NCBI RefSeq assembly: GCF_003550065.1
Contig: NZ_QXDC01000003.1
Coordinates: 62,001 to 126,000 of the forward strand
Direction of reading: 5' to 3'
Length of the DNA stretch: 64,000 bases
Source: Hephaestia caeni
GTDB taxonomy: Bacteria; Pseudomonadota; Alphaproteobacteria; Sphingomonadales; Sphingomonadaceae
Below the pieces are notes generated by a model. It was not told the DNA's origin and made no database searches. It saw only the letters and a list, made by a program, of their open reading frames with translations. Positions 17,895 to 27,072 of this stretch are shown here, in pieces; within the stretch, counting starts at the first letter, position 1, and the number at the start of each line of letters is the position of its first letter. A program made the translations under genes and the position numbers.

Positions 17895-18941
17895 ATGCAT
17901 TTCCTTGATCAGGCGAAAATCTTCGTGCGCTCGGGCGCCGGCGGACCCGGCGCGGTGAGCTTTCGCCATGAAAAGTTCATCGAATACGGCGGGCCGGACG
18001 GCGGCAACGGCGGCAAGGGCGGCGACATCATCTTCGAGGCAGTCCACGGCCTCAACACGTTGATCGACTTTCGCTACACCCAGCATTTCCGCGCGCCGCG
18101 TGGCAAGGGCGGTGCGGGATCGAACCGCACCGGCGCGGGCGGCGACGATCTGATCATCAAGGTGCCGGTGGGCACGCAGATCCTGAGTGAGGACAAGGAG
18201 CATGTGCTGCTCGACTTCACGCGCGAGGGCCAGCGCGAGGTGTTTCTGCGCGGCGGCGACGGCGGCCGCGGCAATCTGAGCTACAAGACCTCCACCAACC
18301 GCGCGCCGCGCCAGCACGGCACCGGCTGGCCGTCCGAAGAGGCATGGGTGTGGCTACGGCTCAAGCTGCTGGCCGATGCCGGGCTGGTGGGGCTGCCCAA
18401 TGCCGGCAAATCGACCTTCATCAATGCGGTCACCAACGCGCAGGCCAAGGTGGGCGAATATGCCTTCACCACCACCCGCCCCCAGCTCGGCGTGGTACGC
18501 CACAAGCAACGCGAATTCGTGCTCGCCGACATTCCCGGCCTGATCGAGGGCGCAGCCGAAGGCGCGGGGATCGGCGACCGCTTTCTGGGGCATATCGAGC
18601 GCTGCCGGGTGCTGCTCCACCTCGTCGATGCGAACGACGAGGATGTCGCCACCAGCTACGGCATCGTACGCGACGAACTCGCCGCTTATGGCGCGGGGCT
18701 CGACGGCAAGCGCGTGATCGTCGCGCTCAACAAGATCGACACACTCGACGACGAACTGATCGACGCGCTGTCGGCCGAACTCGAACAGGCAAGCGGCGCG
18801 CCGGTCATCCCCGTCTCGGGCGTCGGCGGCACGGGGGTCGACTGGGTGCTCGACAAATTGGTCGAGGCGCTCGGCCCCGCGCCCGACGCGGTGCCCGACA
18901 ATGACGAGGGAGAGGAGGCGATCGAATGGTCGCCGCTATGA
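17895..18941 (+). CDS. obgE: GTPase Obg/CgtA
   Basis: Essential ribosome-associated GTPase, 348 aa. The N-terminal Gly-rich Obg fold (MHFLDQAKIFVRSGAGGPGA and GGNGGKGGDIIFEA) spans about residues 1-158. The G domain carries the P-loop GLPNAGKST near residue 166, then DIPGLIEGAAEGAGIG (G3/switch II) and NKID (G4). The C-terminus is short, as in alphaproteobacteria. It acts in 50S assembly and stress signalling. proB follows after 33 bp, a conserved pairing. Confidence 0.97.
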   Translation: MHFLDQAKIFVRSGAGGPGAVSFRHEKFIEYGGPDGGNGGKGGDIIFEAVHGLNTLIDFRYTQHFRAPRGKGGAGSNRTGAGGDDLIIKVPVGTQILSEDKEHVLLDFTREGQREVFLRGGDGGRGNLSYKTSTNRAPRQHGTGWPSEEAWVWLRLKLLADAGLVGLPNAGKSTFINAVTNAQAKVGEYAFTTTRPQLGVVRHKQREFVLADIPGLIEGAAEGAGIGDRFLGHIERCRVLLHLVDANDEDVATSYGIVRDELAAYGAGLDGKRVIVALNKIDTLDDELIDALSAELEQASGAPVIPVSGVGGTGVDWVLDKLVEALGPAPDAVPDNDEGEEAIEWSPL

Positions 18942-18974
18942 AGCGCCGGGCGTTTGAAATGACAGGAGACGCGC

Positions 18975-20105
18975 TTGGAGAATGAAGCCAACCGCTTTTC
19001 CCCCGGCACCTGCCCGCGGCTGATCGTCAAGGTCGGTTCGGCGCTGCTCGTCAGCCACGAAGGCGAAGTCCATACCGATTGGGTCGAGACGCTGGTCGCC
19101 GACATCGCCGGCCGCGCGCAAGCCGGGCAGCAGGTCGCGATCGTCAGCTCGGGCGCGATCGCGCTCGGCGCGCGACGGTTGGCACTGCCGGGCGGCGGCC
19201 GCAACAGCCTGGAAGACGCGCAGGCGGCGGCCGCGACCGGCCAGATCGCGCTCGCGCACATGTGGTCCGACCTGCTGTCGGCGCGCGGGATGACGGCCGC
19301 TCAGGTGCTGGTGACGCTCGACGACCTCGAGGATCGCCGCCGTTATCTCAACGCATCGGCGACGCTGGGCCGGCTGCTCGGACTCGGCGTCATCCCGATC
19401 ATCAACGAGAACGACACCGTCGCGACCGAACGCATCCGCTTCGGCGACAACGATCGCCTCGCCGCGCGGATCGGCCAGGCGTCGGACGCGAGCGGCGTGA
19501 TCCTGTTGTCGGACATCGACGGGCTGTACGATTCGAACCCACACACCAACCCGGACGCCACGCTGATCCCCGTCGTCGAGACGATCGACGGCGAGATCGA
19601 AGCGATGGCCGATCGCAAATCCTCGTCGGGCATGGGATCGGGCGGCATGGTCTCCAAGATCGAGGCGGCGCGGATCGCGACCGCCGCGGGGATCGACCTC
19701 GCGATCATCTCGGGCCACGGGCCACACGCGCTGGCGCGCTTCACGCATACCGGCCACGGCACGGTCTTCGTCGGCGAAGGCCACCCGACCGCACGCAAGG
19801 CATGGATCGCAGGCGGCCTCACCTCGGGCGGCACGATCCGCGTCGACGAGGGTGCGGCGAAGGCGTTGCGCGCGGGCAACAGCCTGCTTTCGGCGGGCGC
19901 CACCGCGGTCGAAGGCAATTTCGCGCGCGGCGACATCGTCGAGATCGTCTCAACCAAGGGCCGTCGCATCGCGCGCGGCCTGTGCGAATATGATTCAGCC
20001 GCCGCGCGCCTCATCATCGGCAAGCGCACCGACGAATTGACCGAGATTCTCGGCCACGCCCCGCGCGCCGCGCTGGTCCACCGCAACCATATGGCGCTGG
20101 TGTGA
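18975..20105 (+). CDS. proB: Glutamate 5-kinase
   Basis: First enzyme of proline biosynthesis, phosphorylating glutamate with ATP in the cytoplasm; 376 aa. The amino-acid kinase domain begins LIVKVGSALLVS, and SSGAIALGARRL, NENDTVATERIRFGDNDRLAA and GMGSGGMVSKIEAA are the substrate and nucleotide motifs. A C-terminal PUA domain starts near residue 275. The start codon is TTG at 18975, supported by an AGGAG site 7 nt upstream and by the correct N-terminal length. Its stop overlaps the GTG of the next gene (GTGA), so it is coupled to the sphingolipid locus. Confidence 0.95.
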   Translation: MENEANRFSPGTCPRLIVKVGSALLVSHEGEVHTDWVETLVADIAGRAQAGQQVAIVSSGAIALGARRLALPGGGRNSLEDAQAAAATGQIALAHMWSDLLSARGMTAAQVLVTLDDLEDRRRYLNASATLGRLLGLGVIPIINENDTVATERIRFGDNDRLAARIGQASDASGVILLSDIDGLYDSNPHTNPDATLIPVVETIDGEIEAMADRKSSSGMGSGGMVSKIEAARIATAAGIDLAIISGHGPHALARFTHTGHGTVFVGEGHPTARKAWIAGGLTSGGTIRVDEGAAKALRAGNSLLSAGATAVEGNFARGDIVEIVSTKGRRIARGLCEYDSAAARLIIGKRTDELTEILGHAPRAALVHRNHMALV

Positions 20106-21007
20106 GCACGCTCGCGCTGACCGGCGGCACCGGGTTCGTCGGCGGGGCGCTGATCGATCGCGCGATCGCGGCAGGTCACGATGTTCGTGCGCTCACCCGG
20201 CGGCCGCAGCCCGAGCGCGAGGGGGTGGTCTGGATCGATGGTGCGCTCGATTCCCCAGACTCGCTCGACCGGCTGGTCGCCGGCGCCGACGCGGTGATCC
20301 ACGTCGCGGGCGTGGTCAATGCGCCCGATCGCGCAGGGTTCGTCGCGGGCAATGTCGAGGGGACGCGCGCGATCGTCGTCGCCGCCGAACGGGTGGGCGT
20401 GCGGCGCTTCATTCACGTCTCGTCGCTCGCCGCGCGCGAACCCGCGCTCTCGGCCTATGGCTGGTCGAAGGCAGAGGCCGAGAAGGTCGTCGAAGCCTCC
20501 GCACTCGATTGGGTGATGGTGCGCCCGCCCGCGATCTACGGCCCCGGCGACATGGAGATGCGCGACCTGTTCCGGCTGGCGCGGTGGGGAATCGCCTTGC
20601 TGCCGCCGCCGGGCAAACTCTCGGTGATCGAGGTGTCCGATCTGGCACGGCTGCTGCTCGCACTGGTCGATGCGCGCTCCAACCGCCGCGTGCTCGAAGC
20701 CGATGACGGCAAGCCCGGCGGCTGGACCCACGACGAATTCGCACGCGCGATCGGCCACGCGGTCGGCCAGCGGGTAATGCCGATGGCGCTGCCGCAACCG
20801 TTGCTCCGCCTCGCCGCGCGCGGCGACCGGCTGGTGCGCGGCGCCCGCGCCAAGCTGACGCCCGATCGGGTGGCGTATTTCTGCCACCCCGACTGGAGGA
20901 TCGACGCGGAAAAGCGCCCCGATCCAGCATTCTGGCGGCCCGAGGTGCCGACATTGGAAGGGCTTGCCGCGACCGCGCGATGGTATCGTGCCCATTCGCT
21001 GCTATAG
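20102..21007 (+). CDS. cerR: NAD-dependent epimerase/reductase, CerR-like
   Basis: Extended short-chain dehydrogenase, 301 aa. The Rossmann motif GGTGFVGG is at residues 8-15 and the catalytic Tyr-Lys pair is in AYGWSKAEAE. In Caulobacter the gene beside acp and spt (cc_1164, CerR) encodes a reductase of this type needed for ceramide synthesis, reducing the 3-keto group of the sphingoid intermediate. Here it starts with GTG inside the proB stop (4-nt overlap) and is followed by the acyl carrier protein gene and spt, the same neighbourhood. The functional call therefore rests on family plus synteny; sequence alone says only NAD(P)-binding epimerase/dehydratase family. Confidence 0.78.
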   Translation: MSTLALTGGTGFVGGALIDRAIAAGHDVRALTRRPQPEREGVVWIDGALDSPDSLDRLVAGADAVIHVAGVVNAPDRAGFVAGNVEGTRAIVVAAERVGVRRFIHVSSLAAREPALSAYGWSKAEAEKVVEASALDWVMVRPPAIYGPGDMEMRDLFRLARWGIALLPPPGKLSVIEVSDLARLLLALVDARSNRRVLEADDGKPGGWTHDEFARAIGHAVGQRVMPMALPQPLLRLAARGDRLVRGARAKLTPDRVAYFCHPDWRIDAEKRPDPAFWRPEVPTLEGLAATARWYRAHSLL

Positions 21008-21072
21008 GCGAGCCGAAATGCCGCCGCATTTGCGCGTCAGATGCGGATTCAACCAAAAAGTGAAAGCAAGCC

Positions 21073-21318
21073 ATGAGCGACCGCCAGCAGACCTTCGACA
21101 AGGTTGCCGAACTGATCGCGCCTTTCAACAAGAAGGGCGTCACGCTGGGCGAGGCGACGACCTTCCAGGGCGATCTCGAATGGGACAGCCTGACGGTGAT
21201 GGATTTCGTCGCCGCGATCGAGGACGAGTTCGACATCCTGATCACGATGAACATGCAGGCCGAGATCGAGACCGTCGGCCAGTTGGTCGATGCGGTCGAG
21301 AAACTGAAGACACAATAA
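21073..21318 (+). CDS. acpR: Acyl carrier protein dedicated to sphingolipid synthesis
   Basis: Small acidic carrier protein, 81 aa. The phosphopantetheine attachment serine is Ser39 in LEWDSLTVMDF, with the expected helix I region before it and a helical C-terminus (TVGQLVDAVEKL). The DSL motif is preserved, though the surrounding sequence differs from housekeeping AcpP. In Caulobacter the matching gene (cc_1163) beside spt is required for ceramide formation, presumably delivering the acyl-thioester to serine palmitoyltransferase. It lies between the CerR-like reductase (65 bp) and spt, with a repeat element in the acp-spt gap. Confidence 0.85.
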   Translation: MSDRQQTFDKVAELIAPFNKKGVTLGEATTFQGDLEWDSLTVMDFVAAIEDEFDILITMNMQAEIETVGQLVDAVEKLKTQ

Positions 21319-21320
21319 TT

Positions 21321-21416
21321 CCGTTCGCCCTGAGCTTGTCGAAGGGCCGTTCTTTCTTCGAAGCGGTAAGAAGAACGGTGCTTCGACAACCCCGGATCAA
21401 GTCCGGGGACGAACGG
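21321..21416. repeat. Composite palindromic repeat in the acp-spt gap
   Basis: A 96-bp element bounded by inverted CCGTTCG/CGAACGG. It contains GCCCT/AGGGC around CTGAGCTTGTCGA-like sequence, CCGTTCTT/AAGAACGG, and CCCCGGA/TCCGGGG. It begins 2 bp after the acp stop and ends 16 bp before spt, so the folded RNA would separate the two reading frames in the transcript. Confidence 0.75.
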
Positions 21417-21432
21417 TTGGGATTATGAGCCG

Positions 21433-22656
21433 ATGACCGATACCACCACCCCCGCACGCGACCTGATGAGCAAGTTCGATCCGCTGATCGCCGAACGCCA
21501 GGCGCTGATCGATTCGGGCGTCACCGATCCCTTCGCGATCGTCATGGAACAGGTGAAATCGCCCACCGAAGCGGTGATCAAGGGCAAGGACACGATCCTG
21601 CTCGGCACCTATAATTACATGGGGATGACCTTCGATCCCGACGTGGTTCAGGCGGGCAAGGACGCGCTCGACCAGTTCGGATCGGGCACCAACGGCAGCC
21701 GGATGCTCAACGGCACCTTCCGCGACCATGTCGGCGTCGAACAGGCGCTGCGCGACTTTTACGGCATGTCGGGCGCGATCGTCTTTTCGACCGGCTATAT
21801 GGCCAATCTGGGGATGATCTCGACGCTCGCGGGCAAGGGCGATTACGTCATCCTCGATGCCGACAGCCACGCATCGATCTACGACGGCTGCAAACAGGGC
21901 GTGGCCGAGATCGTCCGCTTTCGCCACAATTCGGTCGAGGACCTCGACAAACGGCTCGGCCGCCTGCCCGCCGAAGCGGGCAAGCTGGTGGTGCTCGAAG
22001 GCGTCTATTCGATGCTCGGCGATATCGCGCCGCTCAAGGACATGGTCGCGGTCGCGAAGAAGCACGGCTGCATGGTGCTGGTCGACGAAGCCCATTCGAT
22101 GGGCTTTTTCGGCCCCAACGGGCGCGGCGTATACGAAGACCAGGGGCTGGAGGGCGAGGTCGATTTCGTCGTCGGCACCTTTTCCAAATCGGTCGGCACC
22201 GTCGGCGGCTTCTGCGTGTCGAACCATCCCAAGTTCGAGGCGATCCGGCTCGCGTGCCGCCCCTATATCTTCACCGCCAGCCTGCCGCCCTCGGTAGTGG
22301 CGACGGCGGAGGTCTCGATCCGCAAGCTGATGCACGCCCACAACAAGCGCGCACATCTGTGGGAAAACGCCCGCACGCTCCATAACGGGCTCACCGAAAT
22401 GGGCTTCACCCTCGGCACCAAGACACCCGATTCGGCGGTCATCGCGGTCCTTCTGGACGATCAAGAGCAAGCGGTCGCGATGTGGCAGGCGCTGCTCGAC
22501 GGCGGCCTTTACGTCAATATGGCGCGCCCGCCGGCAACCCCCGCGGGCATTTTCCTGCTGCGCTGCTCGGTGTGCGCCGAACATAGCAGTGCGCAGATCA
22601 GCACTATTCTAAAAATGTTCCGTGCCGCGGGGCAGGCCGTGGGCGCGATCGGCTGA
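21433..22656 (+). CDS. spt: Serine palmitoyltransferase
   Basis: PLP-dependent alpha-oxoamine synthase, 407 aa, condensing serine with an acyl thioester to make 3-ketodihydrosphingosine, the first step of sphingolipid synthesis. The active-site residues of the crystallised Sphingomonas paucimobilis enzyme (His159, Asp231, His234, Lys265; 420 aa) correspond to His146, Asp218, His221 and Lys252 here, all with the same offset of 13, which is also the length difference. Motifs are DADSHASIYDG, VDEAHSMGFFG and GTFSKSVGTVGG. A housekeeping paralogue (KBL or 8-amino-7-oxononanoate synthase) is unlikely given this fit and the neighbouring acp. It is soluble and cytoplasmic; the histidine kinase follows 53 bp later. 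Confidence 0.95.
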   Translation: MTDTTTPARDLMSKFDPLIAERQALIDSGVTDPFAIVMEQVKSPTEAVIKGKDTILLGTYNYMGMTFDPDVVQAGKDALDQFGSGTNGSRMLNGTFRDHVGVEQALRDFYGMSGAIVFSTGYMANLGMISTLAGKGDYVILDADSHASIYDGCKQGVAEIVRFRHNSVEDLDKRLGRLPAEAGKLVVLEGVYSMLGDIAPLKDMVAVAKKHGCMVLVDEAHSMGFFGPNGRGVYEDQGLEGEVDFVVGTFSKSVGTVGGFCVSNHPKFEAIRLACRPYIFTASLPPSVVATAEVSIRKLMHAHNKRAHLWENARTLHNGLTEMGFTLGTKTPDSAVIAVLLDDQEQAVAMWQALLDGGLYVNMARPPATPAGIFLLRCSVCAEHSSAQISTILKMFRAAGQAVGAIG

Positions 22657-22709
22657 GCCGAACCAATGCCCTAGGCGCGCGACCCGCGTTTGGCTAAACT
22701 CAGCGACGA

Positions 22710-24680
22710 ATGGACGAAATGGCGGGCGCACATCCGGGGACTGGGGCTCCGATCGTCCACTGGCGGATCATCTTGCTGGTGGTCGCGGCGGTGTTGGGGA
22801 TCGGCGTGCTCACCGCGCTGGTAATCACCGTATCGGGCGCCGACCGCGAGCGGGACCGCGCGCTGCGGCTGCAATCGCACAGCTACGAAGTCATGATCCT
22901 GACCGGCGGGCTGGCGAGCACGCTCCGGCAGGCCGAGGCATCGCTCGGCCGCTACGTCATTTCGGGCGATCGCCAGCTCGGCCGACTCTATTACGAGCAA
23001 TGGGCGCGCGCCGGGCGGCAACTCGATCGACTCGACCAGGTGACCGGCGACGATCCCGGCCAGCAGGCCCGGATCATCCGTCTGCGCACGGCCTATACCG
23101 AACGCGGCGCCGCGCTTTCCGATACCGCGCTCAGCACCTTCTACAACAAGAACAGCCAGGCGCTGGCGCGCTTCTACAAGGCTCGCGCAAGCGACTCGCT
23201 CAATACGGTCAACCGCATGCTCGACGAGATCGTCGCGCACGAACGCACGCTGCTGGGCGATCGCACCAAGACGGCAGCGGCAACGATCGACCGCGCGAAC
23301 CGGGTGGTGAAGATCCTGGTCGCGTTCGGCACGCTGATCGTGCTCGCGATGATCGTGCTCGGCTGGCTCGCCGTGCGCGCGCTCGGCCAACGCGCCGCCG
23401 CGCGCGCCGAGGCCGAGGCCGATCGGCTGCGGGTCGAAGGCCTTGAGGAGATGATCGCCGATGCGACCGCCGAACTGAAGCAGCAGGCCGCCGAGAACGC
23501 CGAAACCGAAACGAAGCTGCGCCAGGTCCAGAAAATGGAGGCTGTCGGCCAGCTTACCGGCGGCATCGCGCACGATTTCAACAATATGCTCGCGGTCGTC
23601 CTAGGCGGGCTCGAACTCGCAAAGCGCAACGTATCGACCGATCCGGCGACCGCGACCCGCTATATCGACAACGCCACCGAGGGCGCCAACCGCGCCGCCG
23701 CGCTCACGCGCCGCCTTCTCGCCTTCTCGCGCGCCGAAGCATTGCTTCCCGAAGCGATCGACGCCGGCGCGCTGATCGCGGGGATGACCGAATTGCTCGA
23801 TCGCACGATCGGCGATGCGATCACGGTCGAGACGCGCACGGGCGACACCGACTGGCGGATCTGGGCCGATCGCCACCAGCTCGAGAACGCGCTGCTCAAC
23901 CTCGCCGTCAACGCGCGCGATGCGATGGAGGGGCGGGGCACGTTGACGATCGCGGTCGACGGCGCGACGCTCGCCGCCGAGGAGATCGGCCGGTGCGCGG
24001 CGGGCGATTATGTCCGCATCGCAGTGTCCGACACCGGTTGCGGCATGACGCCCGACGTGCTCGAGCGCGTGTTCGAGCCGTTTTTCACCACCAAGCCGGT
24101 CGGCAAGGGCACCGGGCTCGGCCTCAGCCAGATCTTCGGCTTCCTGCGCCAGTCGGACGGCGAGATCGCGATCGCCTCGACGCCCGGCGAGGGCACCACC
24201 GTCACCGTCTACCTGCCGCGTCACGTCGGCGAAGCGGTCGCCGCGGCCGACCGCGAGACCGGCGAGCCCGCCGCCCTTCCCGTCGTCGGGGCGATCGAGG
24301 TGCTCGTCGTCGAAGACGATCCGCGCGTGCTCGCCGCCACGGTCGGGGCGATCGAGGAACTGGGCCACCGCCCGATCGCGTGCGGCGATCCGCTGCTCGC
24401 GCCCTCGGTGCTCGCGCGGCATCCCCAGATCGAGCTGATCGTCTCCGACGTGCTGATGCCCACCCAGACCGGGCCGGAAATGATCGCGGCACTGGCGCCG
24501 CTCAACCGCCACCTCGCGGTGCTGTTCGTCACCGGCTATTCGGGCGAGGCGACGGGGGCCGATTTCCACGGGCACACCGTCCTGCGCAAGCCGTATACGC
24601 TCGCCGGGCTCGAAGCCGCGATCGCGACCGCGATGGCGGTCGAACGCGCCGCACCGCCGCACCGGGTCGCCGCCGAATAG
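22710..24680 (+). CDS. Hybrid sensor histidine kinase with CHASE3-like sensor
   Basis: Membrane-bound hybrid kinase, 656 aa. Transmembrane helices lie near residues 19-42 and 200-222, enclosing a CHASE3-like periplasmic domain ([16 protein letters not shown]). Then come a coiled-coil (about 227-275), a HisKA domain with His288 ([14 protein letters not shown]), and an HATPase with Asn401 in the N box, DTGCGM and GKGTGLGL. A receiver domain with phospho-acceptor Asp580 ([14 protein letters not shown]) ends the protein. The HDFNN form of the His box is typical of orphan hybrid kinases. No response-regulator gene is adjacent. Placed between spt and lptFG on the same strand, it may sense envelope state, but that is inference. 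Confidence 0.9.
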   Translation: MDEMAGAHPGTGAPIVHWRIILLVVAAVLGIGVLTALVITVSGADRERDRALRLQSHSYEVMILTGGLASTLRQAEASLGRYVISGDRQLGRLYYEQWARAGRQLDRLDQVTGDDPGQQARIIRLRTAYTERGAALSDTALSTFYNKNSQALARFYKARASDSLNTVNRMLDEIVAHERTLLGDRTKTAAATIDRANRVVKILVAFGTLIVLAMIVLGWLAVRALGQRAAARAEAEADRLRVEGLEEMIADATAELKQQAAENAETETKLRQVQKMEAVGQLTGGIAHDFNNMLAVVLGGLELAKRNVSTDPATATRYIDNATEGANRAAALTRRLLAFSRAEALLPEAIDAGALIAGMTELLDRTIGDAITVETRTGDTDWRIWADRHQLENALLNLAVNARDAMEGRGTLTIAVDGATLAAEEIGRCAAGDYVRIAVSDTGCGMTPDVLERVFEPFFTTKPVGKGTGLGLSQIFGFLRQSDGEIAIASTPGEGTTVTVYLPRHVGEAVAAADRETGEPAALPVVGAIEVLVVEDDPRVLAATVGAIEELGHRPIACGDPLLAPSVLARHPQIELIVSDVLMPTQTGPEMIAALAPLNRHLAVLFVTGYSGEATGADFHGHTVLRKPYTLAGLEAAIATAMAVERAAPPHRVAAE

Positions 24681-24751
24681 GGCTGACGCGCGGCGCGCGC
24701 GCCGATATAGCGGGCGCTCCACGCATTATCGGGACCACCGGCGCGACCGCC

Positions 24752-25945
24752 ATGAAATCGATCGATCGCTATCTGGCCCGGCTGATCGCGGTGCCGTTGA
24801 TCTCGACGTTGCTGATCGCGGCGATGCTGCTCGTGCTCGATCGCATGCTGCGATTGTTCGAGTTCGTCGCGACCGAGGGCGGGCCGATCAGCGTCGTCTG
24901 GCGGATGCTCGCCAATCTGCTGCCCGAATATCTGGGGCTCGGCATCCCGATCGGGCTACTGCTCGGCATCATGCTCGCCTTCCGGCGGCTCGCCACCTCG
25001 TCCGAACTCGATGTGATGCGCGGCCTCGGCATGAGCTATGGGCGGCTGCTGCGCGTGCCGATGATGTACGCGCTGGTGCTCGCCGCACTCAACCTCGCGA
25101 TCGTCGGCTATGTCCAGCCCTATGCGCGCTTCCAGTACGAACGGCTGCGCTTCGAACTGCGCTCGGGCGCGCTCGGCGCCTCGATCAAGGTCGGCGAGTT
25201 CACGCATTTCGGCAAGGATATGACGCTCAGGATCGAGCGCAGCCGCGACGACGGCCGGCAATTGTCGGGCATCTTCGTCCATGCCGACACCAAGACGGGC
25301 AGTTCCTATTCGGCCAATGCCGAGCGCGGCCAGTTCCTCGCCACCGACGATCCCGACGTCATCATCTTCCGGCTGACCAACGGCACGCTGGTCAACGACG
25401 CGCCCGGATACCGGACGCCGCGCGTGCTCACCTTCACCTCGCACGATCTGCCGATCAACCTGCCCAAGTTCGAAACCTTCCGCGCGCGCGGCGGCCGCAA
25501 CCTCGAACGTACGCTGCCCGAGCTGGTGCGCTACAGCCGCGATCCCGGCGCGTCGGCGGAAGTGCGCGATACCTCGCGCGCCGAATTCCATTTCCGCATC
25601 GCCGAGGTCGCGACGATGCTGCTGCTGCCGCTGCTCGCGGTCTCGCTGGGGGTGCCGCCCAAGCGATCGACCTCGGCGCTCGGCGTGTTCCTGGGCATCG
25701 TGATGATCGTCAGCTACCACAAGGTGAACCAATACGCCGCCGATATCGGCGGGCTCGGCCGCATCGATCCGCTGATCGCCTTGTGGGTGCCGTTCCTGAT
25801 CTTCGCCGCGCTGATCCTGTGGATGTACCACACGATCGCCTATGTGCCCGGCGGCCAGCCGATCGGCGGGCTCGAACGCGCCTTCGCCAAGCTCGCCAAG
25901 GCGGTGACGCGCTGGCTGCCCGGCCGCCGCAAGGCGCGCGCATGA
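24752..25945 (+). CDS. lptF: LptF/LptG-family permease, first of pair
   Basis: Inner-membrane permease of the YjgP/YjgQ family, 397 aa. In the Lpt system LptF and LptG form the transmembrane part of the LptB2FG ABC exporter that extracts LPS from the membrane. Visible features are an amphipathic start (MKSIDRYLARLIAVP), helices I-III before residue 125, a periplasmic beta-jellyroll domain around residues 130-270 and three C-terminal helices (from AEVATMLLLPLLAVSLG). The ATG at 24752 places the first helix correctly. It overlaps the next gene by 4 nt (ATGA). The location next to spt rather than lptD suggests the cargo may be a glycosphingolipid. Confidence 0.88.
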   Translation: MKSIDRYLARLIAVPLISTLLIAAMLLVLDRMLRLFEFVATEGGPISVVWRMLANLLPEYLGLGIPIGLLLGIMLAFRRLATSSELDVMRGLGMSYGRLLRVPMMYALVLAALNLAIVGYVQPYARFQYERLRFELRSGALGASIKVGEFTHFGKDMTLRIERSRDDGRQLSGIFVHADTKTGSSYSANAERGQFLATDDPDVIIFRLTNGTLVNDAPGYRTPRVLTFTSHDLPINLPKFETFRARGGRNLERTLPELVRYSRDPGASAEVRDTSRAEFHFRIAEVATMLLLPLLAVSLGVPPKRSTSALGVFLGIVMIVSYHKVNQYAADIGGLGRIDPLIALWVPFLIFAALILWMYHTIAYVPGGQPIGGLERAFAKLAKAVTRWLPGRRKARA

Positions 25946-27039
25946 GCCAGGCGAGTTTCTTCCCGTCGCGCACCGTGGCCTTCTACATGGTGCGGATGTT
26001 CCTGGTGCGGACGTTCGTGATCGTCGCCGCGCTGGTACTGGTGCTCCAGACGCTTGATCTGCTCAGCGAATCGGGCAATATTCTCGCGTTTCCGGGCAAC
26101 GGCCAGGGCGAGGTGTGGCGCTACGTCTCACTGCGCAGCCCGCAGATCATCGCCTTCGTGCTCCCCTTCTCGGTGTTGCTCGGCACGATCGTCACGCTCG
26201 CGACGATGAACCAGAACAGCGAGGTGATCGCGCTCAAGGGCGCAGGGCTGTCGGCGCATCAGGTGCTGGCGCCGCTGATCCTCGCGGGGTTGGCGGTGTC
26301 GATGATCTCGTTCGCGTTCAACGACCGCATCGTCGCGCGCGCCAGCGCGACGCTCGATCAATGGAAGGCGGTCGAATACGGCCCGCTGCCGATCGATCGG
26401 GGCGATCGCACCAACGTCTGGGTGCGCGACGGCGACGATCTGATCCGTGTTGGCCAGATCCGCGGCCGGGGCGATGCAGCGCAGCTCGGCACCGTCACCG
26501 TCTACGATCGCACCGACGGGCGGCTGACCGGCATGCTGGCGGCGCCGCGGGGCGTTCGCGACGGTGACGGCTGGCGGATCGGCCCGGTCAAGAGCTTCGA
26601 CGTCGCCAGCGGCCGGCTCACCACGCTCGACAGCGTCGTGATCGGCCACGGCGTACGCCCCGATCAGTTCACGCTTTCCAATATCAACGCCGACGGATTG
26701 TCGTTCGGCGCGCTCAAGGAAGCGATCGACGATCTCGATGCCGCGGGCCGCCCCACCAAGACGCTGGAGGGCGCGCTGTGGCACAAATTGTCGGGGCCGC
26801 TTTCGGCGATGCTGATGCCGATTCTCGGCGCGGTGGCGGCGTTCGGGCTGGCGCGATCGGGCAAACTCTTCGTCCGCGCGGTGATCGGCATGGCGCTGGG
26901 CTTCGCCTTTTTCGTCGCCGACAATTTCGCACTCGCGATGGGCAGCCTCGGCGCTTATCCGCCCTTCCTCGCGGCGTGGGCGCCGTTCCTGCTGTTCCTG
27001 ATGATCGGCGAAGCGGTGCTGATCCGCACCGAGGAATGA
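25942..27039 (+). CDS. lptG: LptF/LptG-family permease, second of pair
   Basis: Second YjgP/YjgQ-family permease, 365 aa, expected to pair with the preceding one and an LptB ATPase encoded elsewhere. The same architecture is seen: N-terminal helices (TVAFYMVRMFLVRTFVIVAA onward), the conserved TMNQNSEVIALKGAGLS cytoplasmic segment, a periplasmic domain (about 125-265) and C-terminal helices from KLSGPLSAMLMPILGAV. Its ATG at 25942 lies inside the upstream stop, showing translational coupling. lptF and lptG are assigned here by order and by this conserved segment, so the two names could be exchanged. The convergent desaturase gene ends 33 bp beyond. Confidence 0.88.
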   Translation: MSQASFFPSRTVAFYMVRMFLVRTFVIVAALVLVLQTLDLLSESGNILAFPGNGQGEVWRYVSLRSPQIIAFVLPFSVLLGTIVTLATMNQNSEVIALKGAGLSAHQVLAPLILAGLAVSMISFAFNDRIVARASATLDQWKAVEYGPLPIDRGDRTNVWVRDGDDLIRVGQIRGRGDAAQLGTVTVYDRTDGRLTGMLAAPRGVRDGDGWRIGPVKSFDVASGRLTTLDSVVIGHGVRPDQFTLSNINADGLSFGALKEAIDDLDAAGRPTKTLEGALWHKLSGPLSAMLMPILGAVAAFGLARSGKLFVRAVIGMALGFAFFVADNFALAMGSLGAYPPFLAAWAPFLLFLMIGEAVLIRTEE

Positions 27040-27072
27040 GTTCTACCCGCTGATGTGAGGCAGTGCCGCCAA

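Noticed and set aside
19528..19550. GATTCGAACCC-like text resembling a tRNA T-loop
   Set aside because: It lies inside proB in frame with conserved residues and has no acceptor or anticodon stems.
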